Origin: Gemmatimonadota bacterium
GTDB taxonomy: Bacteria > Gemmatimonadota > Gemmatimonadetes > Gemmatimonadales > GWC2-71-9
Reading direction: 5' to 3'
Length of the DNA: 23,726 nucleotides
Assembly (NCBI GenBank): GCA_003221985.1
Contig: QHUQ01000022.1
Span: forward strand, 1-23,726
The notes below the pieces were generated by a model, which was not told the origin of the DNA, made no database searches, and saw nothing but the letters and a program-made list of their open reading frames with translations. Positions 1 through 10,536 of this stretch are shown one piece after another. How positions within the stretch are numbered: the first letter of the stretch is position 1; every line of letters starts with the position of its first letter. The translations under genes and the position numbers were made by a program.

Positions 1-1013
1 ACCCAGCCGCCGTTCGGGTTCGTATCGATCTGCTGGCGCATCTTCATGTAGCTGTCGCGCACTTCCGGATCCATCGCCTGCAGCACGCGCTCGTCCTTGG
101 TCGGACGCCCGGCCACGAACGGCTCGTACACCGCGAGCGTGGACGTCATGGAGACATGATGCTGGACGAGGGAGCGAATCGTGGCCTGCCCCGCATCACC
201 CTTGGGATCGGACGCGCTGATCTGAGACATAAGATTGACCGGACACACGTCCGCCTGCTTGCCCGTGGTGAAATCTGACGCGGTGAGCATGCCGTGCTCG
301 AGATTGTCGATGCCAAGCGCCACCGCCTCCTTGAAACTCACCGAGCACAAATGTCCGGTGACTTTGACGCCGCGCTTGTGTGCTTCCTGAATCGCGGCGC
401 CGAGCTCGGCGCGACGAATGTCCGTATATGCCTTGATCCACGTCGCCCCTTCGGCCGCCCAGTACGCCACGAAGCGGCGCGCCGCTTCCGGGGAATTCAC
501 GATCGCCATCGCCCCGCCGCCCTGAGCGCCGGTGATATAGGGCGCGGTGAGGTGGATCCGCGGTCCCGGGACGTACCCGTGATCGATGATGTCCTTGAGA
601 TTGATCTCCGCGTACGGCGCGCGGCTGCCCGTGGTGCGAATCGTGGTCACGCCCGAGCCCAGATACAGCCGCGGGCCGGTGTACGACATCTGCACCGCGC
701 GCCCGCCCGCCGCCGTGTAGAACAGATGGTCGTGCATCCCGACGAGCCCCGGAATCACCGTCGAGCCGCTCAAGTCCAGCGTCTTGGCGCCGTCGGGAAT
801 GAGCACCGCCGACGACGGCCCCACCGACACGATCCGGCCGGAGCGCAGCACGATGGTCTGGTCCGCCTTGGGCGCGGCGCCTGTTCCATCCACGAGCAAC
901 ACGTGCGTCAGCGCGACCAGCGAGGTATCCACGGTGATGTACTCGCGGACCTGCGCCGTGAACGAGTCGGGACGCTGCGCGGTCAGAGCGACCAGGAGTG
1001 TGAGCGCGTACAT
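1..1013 (-). CDS. Secreted amidohydrolase, imidazolonepropionase-like (3' end cut by window)
   Basis: Metal-dependent hydrolase of the amidohydrolase superfamily, probably exported. The frame from the ATG at 1013 gives 337 residues before the window ends. Residues 1-13 form a short hydrophobic leader. A small beta domain follows (about 32-90). The TIM-barrel metal motifs are visible: HDH at 94-96 after IPGLVGM, a lysine in WIKAYTD (194) that would be the carboxylated metal bridge, His221 in VTGHL and His240 in LEHG. The last metal ligand, an Asp, lies beyond the window. A good ribosome site (GAGGAG, 5 bases before ATG) lies in the 12-base gap after the multicopper oxidase stop, so the two are cotranscribed. 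The family includes Xaa-Pro dipeptidases and imidazolonepropionase-like enzymes, and the substrate cannot be read from the sequence. Overlapping open frames on both strands are shadows. Confidence 0.88.
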   Translation of the reverse strand, partial: MYALTLLVALTAQRPDSFTAQVREYITVDTSLVALTHVLLVDGTGAAPKADQTIVLRSGRIVSVGPSSAVLIPDGAKTLDLSGSTVIPGLVGMHDHLFYTAAGGRAVQMSYTGPRLYLGSGVTTIRTTGSRAPYAEINLKDIIDHGYVPGPRIHLTAPYITGAQGGGAMAIVNSPEAARRFVAYWAAEGATWIKAYTDIRRAELGAAIQEAHKRGVKVTGHLCSVSFKEAVALGIDNLEHGMLTASDFTTGKQADVCPVNLMSQISASDPKGDAGQATIRSLVQHHVSMTSTLAVYEPFVAGRPTKDERVLQAMDPEVRDSYMKMRQQIDTNPNGGW

Positions 1014-1025
1014 GAAGGCTCCTCG

Positions 1026-3131
1026 CTAATTCACGGTGAAGTGCATCATCATCCCGGCCGAGAGATGCTCCGCGATGTGACAGTGCAGCATCCACTGACC
1101 GGGGTTGGCGGTGTCGAGCAGAATATCCACCACGCTGCCCGCGGGCACCAGCACGGTGTCTTTCCACGCCAGGTCGGTATTTGGAACGCCATTCACCGCC
1201 AGCACGAGAAAGCGCTGGCCGTGCACATGGATCGGATGCTGCATGCCGTGAAAGGCGCGGCGCTCGTTGACGAGGCGCAGCTTCACCGGCTCGCCGCGCC
1301 GAAAGCTCCAGTCGATGTCCATGTTCTGCCGCCCGCTCTCCGGATCCTTCAGAACCCAGCGCACCTGCCGGCCCGTCGATGCCCAGTTCATCATCGGCAT
1401 CGTCCCGCCCCATTCGACGGGCGCAAAGTAGATCGAGTCGAGCTGCATCAGTCGCTCGGTGACGTACGGCAGTCCGTGCGTCTCTAGGGTCAACACCAGC
1501 GTCTTGTCGGGGACTCGGTCGATAAACCGGCGATACGGTTCGAGGGCGGCGAAGGGCGGCGGAGGGCCGCGAAGGGCGGCAAAGGCTTTGCCCAGGTCAT
1601 TCGGAACACGTTGCGGCGAGACGGTCACGACGCCAAGCGTGTCGGTCTCTTGAAAGAAGCGGCCAAAGAGATGATCCAAGCCACGCACGCGATTTACGAG
1701 CGCGACGGTCCCCGGCCGCTCGAATCGGACATGGACGACATAGCGCTCGGCGGGACCGATCACGACGTTATCGACCCACGTTTCCCGCTCGAACGGGCCT
1801 GCATCGGCGGCGATGAGCTTCATGCGCGCGCCGGGAAACGACAGGTTCAACGTGCGGGTGTTCGAGGCGTTGGTCAGATAGAAGCGCACCACTTGACCGC
1901 GACGCACCGACAGCCGATAGCCCGGCTCACCGTTCACGAGAAACACATTTCCAAACCGGCCCATCAGGGCGTGCGTCGGTGATTCCAGCCCAAATGGAAT
2001 GAGGCTTCCATCGCCGACCAGCAGATCCTGCAGCATCAGGATCTGTTCTTGATTGGCGGCGATCTTCGCGCCCGGCTGCCGCACGAGAATGTTGCCGTAC
2101 AGGCCGAGCGCTTGTTGGATGTCTTCGCGAATGTGCGGATGGTACCAGAAAATCCCTGCATCCGGGAACTTCAGTCTGTATGTGAACGCGTCGCTTATCC
2201 CTTCGACTCCGTCGAACGCGTTCTCGAGCCGTATGCCATGCCAATGAATGCTCGTCGAGTCTGAAAGGTGATTCGTGAACCGTACCATGATCTCGGACCC
2301 ACGCGAGACTTCGATCAGTGGGCCCGGATACTGTCCGTTGTAGCCGTACATCGTGTAGGTCTGTCCATTGATCGTGCGGTGGACGAGCTCGGCATCGAGA
2401 TCGACGATGTCGCCGTCCTGTAGACGCAGCACCTCGTTCGACTGGGCGTGGGGAAGAGGCATGTCCGCCGCGGGAAGAAACGGAGTCACCGCAGGTCGCA
2501 GCGCCATCTCCGACGGCAGCATCGTCACCCCGGGAGGCGCAGGCACCATTGGCCAGCCGGACCTCTCGTGCTCACCATGATCCATCGCGTCGGCGGAGCG
2601 CGCGGCTCCCAGCGAGAATTCGAGCAAATCGGGCGGGAATAACCGCGTGCTCGGCGATTGCCCGCGCAGGATCACGCGGCCCTGCGGCTCGCGTACGCGC
2701 GCGCTCCGCTCGGCGGTAATCAGGACGTTGAACTTCTCGAGCGCGATTGGCCGGAGCGTCGTCCTGCCGTTCCTCACCGTACCGAGCTTGATGAGCGTAT
2801 CCATCTGCGGCGTCGCGGCCCAGGCGACGTAGACGACGTCCGTGCGTGATGCGTCGTGCGTCGTGCGTGGGAGCCCGCTCAGGAAGACAATCGGTAGAAA
2901 TCGGCTGCGTCCGTCCGGTGTGATGGAGACGGTAAACGGGCCGGGAGGAATGGACAGCTCGACGCGTCCCGCAGCGCGTTCTAATCCCGGCGCGGCGACG
3001 AGCTCGAGGCAATACAGATCGTGGCTCGGACCGAGCGGGGTCTGCGGATCGCAGGGCCGGGGGGACCGAGGATTCGCCTGCCCTTCGCAGATGCCCGCGA
3101 CGATGGCGAGGAGGGCGACTCCTCGCAGCAC
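1026..3131 (-). CDS. Multicopper oxidase with a long N-terminal extension
   Basis: Periplasmic laccase/CopA-like multicopper oxidase that would oxidise a substrate or metal ion and reduce O2 to water. I chose the GTG at 3131 (701 residues) because it begins a signal peptide (VLRGVALLAIVAG, cleavage near EGQA) and lies 2 bases after the preceding stop. The longer open frame up to 3524 runs antisense-free over the preceding lipoprotein gene and is not credible. No clear Shine-Dalgarno is visible. Copper motifs are complete: HWHG at about 296, WYHPH at about 330, HPIHVHG at about 632, and HCHIAEHLSAGM near the end, which holds the Cys, His and Met ligands of the type 1 site. The cupredoxin part begins only near residue 230. 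Residues 30-220 are an extra beta-rich and Pro/Met-containing region that I do not recognise. The amidohydrolase follows in the same unit. Confidence 0.9.
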   Translation of the reverse strand: MLRGVALLAIVAGICEGQANPRSPRPCDPQTPLGPSHDLYCLELVAAPGLERAAGRVELSIPPGPFTVSITPDGRSRFLPIVFLSGLPRTTHDASRTDVVYVAWAATPQMDTLIKLGTVRNGRTTLRPIALEKFNVLITAERSARVREPQGRVILRGQSPSTRLFPPDLLEFSLGAARSADAMDHGEHERSGWPMVPAPPGVTMLPSEMALRPAVTPFLPAADMPLPHAQSNEVLRLQDGDIVDLDAELVHRTINGQTYTMYGYNGQYPGPLIEVSRGSEIMVRFTNHLSDSTSIHWHGIRLENAFDGVEGISDAFTYRLKFPDAGIFWYHPHIREDIQQALGLYGNILVRQPGAKIAANQEQILMLQDLLVGDGSLIPFGLESPTHALMGRFGNVFLVNGEPGYRLSVRRGQVVRFYLTNASNTRTLNLSFPGARMKLIAADAGPFERETWVDNVVIGPAERYVVHVRFERPGTVALVNRVRGLDHLFGRFFQETDTLGVVTVSPQRVPNDLGKAFAALRGPPPPFAALEPYRRFIDRVPDKTLVLTLETHGLPYVTERLMQLDSIYFAPVEWGGTMPMMNWASTGRQVRWVLKDPESGRQNMDIDWSFRRGEPVKLRLVNERRAFHGMQHPIHVHGQRFLVLAVNGVPNTDLAWKDTVLVPAGSVVDILLDTANPGQWMLHCHIAEHLSAGMMMHFTVN

Positions 3132-3133
3132 GT

Positions 3134-4324
3134 TTAGTGCTTCGACCGCTGCAGCCAGCCTGGCAGTGCGCGAGCGCTTAGGACCCGGGCGCCTGGAGCC
3201 GGGGCGCTCGCGGGGGGAACGGCCGTTAGGTCGAACGTATACGCTCCCGTCTGTCCCGCCGTGCTCGCGCCAAACACGACGTCGTACGGTGCGCTGACCG
3301 TGATCGAATCGGCGAGAAAGGCATTGGAATTGCCGGCGGCGCTGTCGTCGTTCGACGCGACCAGCTCGCGGGTGTAGCCGGTACCGCTGGTACCGGTGAC
3401 CCGGTACAGCGCGACTTTGGGATCGATGGCGCCAGACCGCTCCGCGATGGCCACCGTCGTGCCGGCCGTGAGAATGACCCGCGCGACATCGAAGCGGCTG
3501 GCGGTGAGCGAGGTGTCGGCGCAATCAGCGGCCGTGAGCGAGTCGGCGACCGATACTCCGCTCGCGACCCAAACCTCCCGGCATCCGTTCATGGCGGCCG
3601 GCCGGTTTACGACCTTCAGCTGGTACCCACCCATCGCTCCCTGATTGTACGAGTTGGCGCCGATGAGATAGACGTCGCCAGGGAAAATGATGTCGAGCTG
3701 CGAATTCTGTATCTGGGTCAGTACGACGTCGTCATCGAATCCCACATAGGGCCCGTCGGCACGAAACAGGTCTATCCACGTATCGAACGCGGTCGATTGC
3801 ATCGTGATCCGGATGCTTTGCTGACCCGTCGGCAGGCCGAGCGCGTAAAAGTCGTAGAACCACCCCTGCCCCTGATAATTGCAGTCGGCGGACGAAAGTA
3901 CGCCGTTCACCGTCTCGTCGACGTTGACGCCTCTGGCATACGCGCACGGCGCCAGCACCAGCGCGCTGAACACCACGGGCGACGATACGCCGGGCACATT
4001 GGCCTGGATCGCGATTTCCTGCGCGGTGGGTCCGGCCGTCACCGCCGTCGTGACCTGACCGTTGGCGTCCGAGATGGACGTTTGCGGGTTGAACGTCGCG
4101 GCGCCGACCGGCGTGACGGTCCACGACACATGGACGTTCTGAATCGGCTGTCCGTTGGAGCCGAGCGTCACGAAACTGAGGGGGTACTGGAACGCCCCAC
4201 CGGTGGGCGCCAGCTGGCTATCACCTGCGAAGCCGGTGACCGAGGCGGCGCGCACGTTGGGCCCCGTCGAATCCCCGCAAGCCACTACCGCCACGATCAG
4301 ACATATCAGAGCGAGCGCTTTCAC
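3134..4324 (-). CDS. Lipoprotein with an Ig-like domain and two PPC-like domains
   Basis: Surface or periplasmic lipoprotein of 396 residues; no enzymatic motif. The GTG start at 4324 has a strong ribosome site (AGGAGG, 5 bases upstream). The leader ends in a lipobox (VVAC, Cys16) followed by GDSTGP, a common tail in Gemmatimonadota lipoproteins. Residues about 25-125 resemble a bacterial Ig-like (Big_1/invasin type) domain: FAGDSQLAPTGG, then SWTVTP and the SDANGQVTTAVTAG strand. Two beta domains follow, about 135-245 and 250-380. Each starts with a Cys-containing turn and has the hydrophobic-strand and FDDD/SNDD pattern of bacterial pre-peptidase C-terminal domains. It lies 15 bases after the ftsB-like gene and 2 bases before the oxidase, so it may be cotranscribed with both. 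The role is unknown; adhesion or complex assembly is a guess. Confidence 0.82.
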   Translation of the reverse strand: MKALALICLIVAVVACGDSTGPNVRAASVTGFAGDSQLAPTGGAFQYPLSFVTLGSNGQPIQNVHVSWTVTPVGAATFNPQTSISDANGQVTTAVTAGPTAQEIAIQANVPGVSSPVVFSALVLAPCAYARGVNVDETVNGVLSSADCNYQGQGWFYDFYALGLPTGQQSIRITMQSTAFDTWIDLFRADGPYVGFDDDVVLTQIQNSQLDIIFPGDVYLIGANSYNQGAMGGYQLKVVNRPAAMNGCREVWVASGVSVADSLTAADCADTSLTASRFDVARVILTAGTTVAIAERSGAIDPKVALYRVTGTSGTGYTRELVASNDDSAAGNSNAFLADSITVSAPYDVVFGASTAGQTGAYTFDLTAVPPASAPAPGARVLSARALPGWLQRSKH

Positions 4325-4339
4325 GAGAGCCTCCTATTA

Positions 4340-6621
<2,282 letters not shown>

Positions 6622-6625
<4 letters not shown>

Positions 6626-7584
6626 GCGAAGTGATCGAATCCTGCAGGCAAGGGCACCGGTTTGCTGTGATCGATGAGCCGCGCGCCGCTGCGGCGGCCG
6701 CCGGTACCGCGCAGGCAGGTGCCGATGCGGCTCAATTGAATGCCGGTGTCGGAGCGGAACGCCGACGCGCTGGCATCACCGAATGTCGGCGGCATCGTCG
6801 TGAGCAGCTCGAATTCCTCTCCGCTCGCGACCGCAGCCATCGCTTCCACGCTCTCCCAGCAGGGAATCTGCTCGAGGTTGATCTCGATGCCCACTCCGGA
6901 AGCCGCCGAGAGATGCCGCGCGTCGGCGGCGAGACCGTCGGAGATGTCGATCATGGCGGTCGCGCCGTGCTCCGCAAGCCAGCGGCCGGCCTGGATGCGC
7001 GGCTCGGGGTGGGCATAGCGGTTACGCAATGCGGTCGCCATGCGCTTCCCCTCCCGCAACTGTTCCAAGGCGAGCGCCGCGCCGCCGAGGTAGCCGGTGA
7101 CCCAGAGCGCATCCCCTTCGCGCGCGCCGGTACGCTGCACGGGCCGTTCGACCGTTCCGAGGACGCACACGTCGACGACGTATTTGTCGGACCGCGTCAA
7201 ATCTCCGCCCAGGACTTTGGCCTCGAGATTGTGCGCCACCGTGGCCACGCCCGCCATGATGTCGGCGGCAGGATCGTTTCCCTGCTTCCCGTTCGTCGCC
7301 GGCACTCCCAACGAGACCAGCAGGCCGAACGGTGTGGCGCCATCGGCGGCGAGATCGGACATCGCGGCCGCCGCGGCACGGAAGCCGATCTCCTTGAAGT
7401 CGAGCCAATCGGTGCGGAAGTGAACGTTCTCGACCGAGCTGTCCAGGCTCACGGCCAGCGTCGTCGTTCCGAGCGGAACGAGGGCGCAGTCGTCGCCGAT
7501 CTCCTCGACATCGCCCGTGATCTCCGCGATCCGCTCGATGACGCCGCGAATGCGATCGAACTCTTTACCGGGACCGAGGTTCAT
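6622..7584 (-). CDS. thiL: Thiamine-monophosphate kinase
   Basis: Cytosolic ATP-dependent kinase that converts thiamine monophosphate to thiamine diphosphate, the last step of thiamine cofactor synthesis. The ATG at 7584 gives 320 residues and overlaps the preceding stop as ATGA; the longer frame to 7620 runs into the propeller gene. Motifs of the PurM/ThiL fold: IGDDCALV (29-36), SLDSSVENVHF (46-56), AAAMSDLAADGATP (73-85), LGGDLTRS (125-132), DISDGLAADARHL (213-225) and GEEFELL (255-261, the family GEDYELL). These cover the ATP, Mg and substrate sites. No other thiamine gene and no recognisable TPP riboswitch is in the window, so regulation is probably that of the operon. Confidence 0.95.
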
Positions 7585-9029
7585 CGGACGCGCATCAGGC
7601 CGCTGTCCGTGGCGGCCCACAAGAAGTCGCGATCAGCGCCGAGATCGCGCACCGGCGCGGGGACTTCGAACGGCACGGTGTGGACGTGGATGAGCGAGCC
7701 GGCAATGCCGCCCTGCGCGAGGCCGCGCGTGCCGCCGATCCAGAGATCGCCGTTGTAACCAGCCAACGCCGTCGGGATGCCGAGCGCCAGAGGAAGTGGA
7801 ATGGCACTCCACGCCCGCGTGGCGGGATCACGCCAGAGGAGATTTCTCTCCGTCGCCATGACGATGGTATCCTGGAGACGCCCCAGCGCGTAAATGGTGA
7901 CGCGCAAGCTGGGGCGGTCTGCGAGCTCCGCGGGCGTGGTCAACGCATTCGCCCCCGGCAGGACCTGGCCCAGCCCGGCGCTCGTTCCCGCCCAAAGCGT
8001 GTCGCCGACCGCGAGCAGGCTCGTGATCGGCAGACCGCTCGGCCCGAAGTCCTGAACGTTTTCATCGGCACTAATAAAGGAAAGGCCACGCGTCGTACCC
8101 ACCCAAACGCCGCGCGGAGTGCCCGCGAGACACGTTGCATCCGGAAAATCCCAGAGGCGCGCGCGGAACGTGTACGGATCGATGCGCAGCACCCCCTGTT
8201 CAGTCGCGAGCCAAAGCTGATTGCCTGCATTGATGAGGCGTCGGGAGTTAAGAAAAGAGAACCCGAGAGCCGCACCTGCACCCTCGGAGCTACGCGTTGC
8301 GGATAGATCACTCGCCACCCACGTCAGACCGTGACGCTCGGTGCCTGGGCGTGCGTTGGCCGCCGCCCAGATTCCGTCCGGAGCAGGTGCAACGGCGCCT
8401 ACCCCAGGTGCAAGCAGTCCGTAGGTCAGCACTTCCCATTCTCCCGTTTGCTTATCTACACGCACCAGCCCCAAGCCGTTCGTCCCGAAGTAGATCTCGG
8501 GCCGGTCCGGGGTGGCGGCCGCAGCGGTGAACTGATGGGTCCGCAACCGCTTATCGGTGAGGATCGCCGCCCGCATCGCGTCGGCCAGCGGCGCGGCGGC
8601 CAGTGCTTTCTCTACCGTCAGTGGTGCGTCAATCGGAGCCGAAGGGGTCGGGCCGGGCGTCCAGATGCGTCCATCGACGTCGTAACGGGCGTAGCCGAGC
8701 ACGGTTCCAAGGTCGAGCCAGACCGCATTCCCCGACGGGTCGGCAATTGCACGCCGGACCCTGCCCGCCGGGTAGCCGTCGAGCGAGGTCACTGGCGATC
8801 TGAAGCGTCGCGACACGCGGTCGTAGATCAGCAGGCCATGCGTGGTCGCCGCAAAGACGAGCCACGGCGTCGCAGCGACGGCTTCGATTTCCGCGAAATC
8901 TGAGATCAGAACGCGGTTGTCCGGACTCAAAATGACGGCCGCACGGCCTGACGGCCGGCCGGCCCCAGTCGCGCAGGCGATCAGCATCGACGCGACTGTT
9001 GCGGCGCTACAACAAATCCGGAGCTTCAA
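7581..9029 (-). CDS. Beta-propeller lipoprotein with two-component-regulator-type repeats
   Basis: Predicted lipoprotein of 482 residues that folds as a seven- or eight-bladed beta-propeller; no catalytic motif seen. The repeats follow the pattern LW-A/G-T-x-x-GL: LVFAATTHGLLIYD, IYFGTNGLGLVRVD, LWLATEQGVLRID, VWVGTTRGLSFI, LWAGTSAGLGQV, LWIGGTRGLAQG and LWAATDSGLMRV, as in Reg_prop domains of hybrid sensors. The lipobox is MLIAC (Cys19 from the TTG). The TTG start at 9029 overlaps the nnr gene by 23 bases and gives a sensible leader with K and R. The internal ATG at 8987 would leave almost no leader before the lipobox Cys, so I prefer TTG, with moderate certainty. It ends in an ATGA overlap with thiL. 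An exported propeller between two cytosolic enzymes is odd; its partner is unknown. Confidence 0.8.
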   Translation of the reverse strand: MKLRICCSAATVASMLIACATGAGRPSGRAAVILSPDNRVLISDFAEIEAVAATPWLVFAATTHGLLIYDRVSRRFRSPVTSLDGYPAGRVRRAIADPSGNAVWLDLGTVLGYARYDVDGRIWTPGPTPSAPIDAPLTVEKALAAAPLADAMRAAILTDKRLRTHQFTAAAATPDRPEIYFGTNGLGLVRVDKQTGEWEVLTYGLLAPGVGAVAPAPDGIWAAANARPGTERHGLTWVASDLSATRSSEGAGAALGFSFLNSRRLINAGNQLWLATEQGVLRIDPYTFRARLWDFPDATCLAGTPRGVWVGTTRGLSFISADENVQDFGPSGLPITSLLAVGDTLWAGTSAGLGQVLPGANALTTPAELADRPSLRVTIYALGRLQDTIVMATERNLLWRDPATRAWSAIPLPLALGIPTALAGYNGDLWIGGTRGLAQGGIAGSLIHVHTVPFEVPAPVRDLGADRDFLWAATDSGLMRVR

Positions 9030-10536
9030 GTTCCGCCAGAACGGGAGGCCGATGGGGCTTCACGTCCTTCCAGGCGCGCCACACATCCGGCAGCGCCGCG
9101 AGGACGTCGGCGGGCCGCAGGCTGCGGGCGGTCCACTGCCGCGCGCCCAGCTCCGCCGCGCGGCCGAGCGCGTGCGCGCCGAGAGCCGCGGCCTCAGCGG
9201 GCGCGGTGCCGCGGGCGAGAAACGCGCCGATGAAACCGGCGAGCATGTCTCCACTGCCGCCCGTCGCGAGACCCGGATTACCGCTGGCGACGACATGCTC
9301 CGGCCCGCGCAGATCGGCGATGACGGTCGGAACGCCCTTGAGCAGCATCGTGCATTTGAGCTTCGCCGCTGCGCGCGCCGCGGCCGACCAGCGGTCGTTC
9401 GCGGCTTCGTCGGCCAATGCGTCGCCGGCAAGCGCGCGGAATTCTCCCAGGTGCGGCGTGCACACGACGGGCCGATTGGCCGGACCGTTGAAGTAGTGGA
9501 GCGCATCGGCGTCGATCACCGTGGGCACCGGGCGGCGGGCCAGGACCTCGGCAACAAATTGCTGGCGCACGTCCACACGACCGAGCCCCGGACCGATCAC
9601 GACCGCGTCGGCCCACTCGAGCACCTCGGCGACCGCGGGCTCGAGGTTGTCACCGAGTGACGATTCAACGGTCAGTACGTACGGCAAACTGGCCTGGGCG
9701 GCGACGATGGTTTCGCGCGTGGCCACGAGCTTGACGACGCCGGCTCCGGCCGCCAGGGCGGCACGGGCTGCATGGAGTGCAGCGCCGGTGAGACCATCCG
9801 AGCCGCCGATCACGCAGACTCGACCCCGATCGCCCTTGTGCATCTGCGGCGCGAGCCGCGGCAGGCGCTCGGCCGCCCACACATCGGTCACGAGCAACGG
9901 CGACGCGCGGTCGGCCGTCGGGGGGGGGAAACCGATGTCCACGACGACCACCTTGCCGCACCATTCGCGCGCCAGGAGATGGCCGCGCCGCGGACCGCCG
10001 AACGTCACCGTGATGCGGGCGTGTACCGGCCCGTGCGCTTCCCCGCTCGTCAGATCGAGCCCGGTCGGCCCGTCCACGGCCAGGATCGGCGCGCCGTACG
10101 CCGCAACCCGCTCGGCCAGCGCGAGCGCGTCACCCTTCGCCGGTCCCGCGGCGCCGGTGCCCAGCAGCGCATCGACGGCGACCGCGGTCTGCGGCCACGC
10201 TTCTTCGCGACCCAATTCCCGCACGCCGTCGAGCCGCGCCAGCGCGCGGTTGTCGATGGCGTCATCGGTCTTGGGATCGACGGCCGTGACCCAGACGGGG
10301 ATGCCGATGGCGTGCAAGGCGCGCGCGATCACCCAGCCGTCGCCGCCGTTGTTGCCCGCTCCCGCCGCGACCAGCACTCCACCGGTGATCGCCGCCGGGA
10401 TCTCCGCGACCAGCACCTGCACGACGGCACGTCCCGCTGTCTCCATCAGCACGCGGCTCGGCACGCGATACTGCGTGCGCGCGGCCGAATCCCACGCCGC
10501 GGCTTCGCTCGCCGAGAGAACCGGAATCGGATTCAC
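9007..10536 (-). CDS. nnrD: Bifunctional NAD(P)HX epimerase / ADP-dependent NAD(P)HX dehydratase
   Basis: Cytosolic metabolite-repair enzyme that epimerises hydrated NAD(P)H (NnrE part) and dehydrates the S form back to NAD(P)H using ADP (NnrD part). The GTG at 10536 gives 509 residues, the usual length of the fused YjeF form, and overlaps the Memo-like stop as GTGA. N-terminal YjeF_N domain (about 1-210): GNNGGDGWV at 61-69, VDALLGTG at 121-128, DGPTGLDLTSG at 155-165. C-terminal ribokinase-like YjeF_C domain (about 225-495): HKGDRGRVCVIGGS at 233-246, IGPGLGR, DADAL, TPHLGEF at 360-366 and GNPGLATGGSGDMLAG with catalytic Asp430. A run of nine C (9 G on the plus strand, 9920-9928) codes for the Pro-rich linker between domains, a slippage-prone place. 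The longer frame up to 10887 runs over the Memo-like gene and is rejected. Confidence 0.95.
   Translation of the reverse strand: MNPIPVLSASEAAAWDSAARTQYRVPSRVLMETAGRAVVQVLVAEIPAAITGGVLVAAGAGNNGGDGWVIARALHAIGIPVWVTAVDPKTDDAIDNRALARLDGVRELGREEAWPQTAVAVDALLGTGAAGPAKGDALALAERVAAYGAPILAVDGPTGLDLTSGEAHGPVHARITVTFGGPRRGHLLAREWCGKVVVVDIGFPPPTADRASPLLVTDVWAAERLPRLAPQMHKGDRGRVCVIGGSDGLTGAALHAARAALAAGAGVVKLVATRETIVAAQASLPYVLTVESSLGDNLEPAVAEVLEWADAVVIGPGLGRVDVRQQFVAEVLARRPVPTVIDADALHYFNGPANRPVVCTPHLGEFRALAGDALADEAANDRWSAAARAAAKLKCTMLLKGVPTVIADLRGPEHVVASGNPGLATGGSGDMLAGFIGAFLARGTAPAEAAALGAHALGRAAELGARQWTARSLRPADVLAALPDVWRAWKDVKPHRPPVLAELEAPDLL

Noticed and set aside
196..1413. A long minus-strand frame of about 405 codons over the amidohydrolase and the end of the oxidase
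   Set aside because: It is very rich in Arg, Gly and His with no motif, while the other minus-strand frame here carries the HDH, Lys and His amidohydrolase motifs and a leader.
2841..2870. Short run of GTGCGT/CGTCGTGC repeats
   Set aside because: It lies inside the oxidase frame, codes for an ordinary Thr/His/Asp/Ala stretch and is too short and imperfect to claim as a functional repeat.
3132..3524. N-terminal extension of the multicopper oxidase frame
   Set aside because: It would overlap the lipoprotein gene by nearly 400 bases, is Arg-rich, and places the clear signal peptide in mid-chain.
7585..7700. TPP riboswitch ahead of thiL
   Set aside because: thiL starts inside the stop codon of the gene before it, and no thi-box pattern is seen in the coding sequence upstream.
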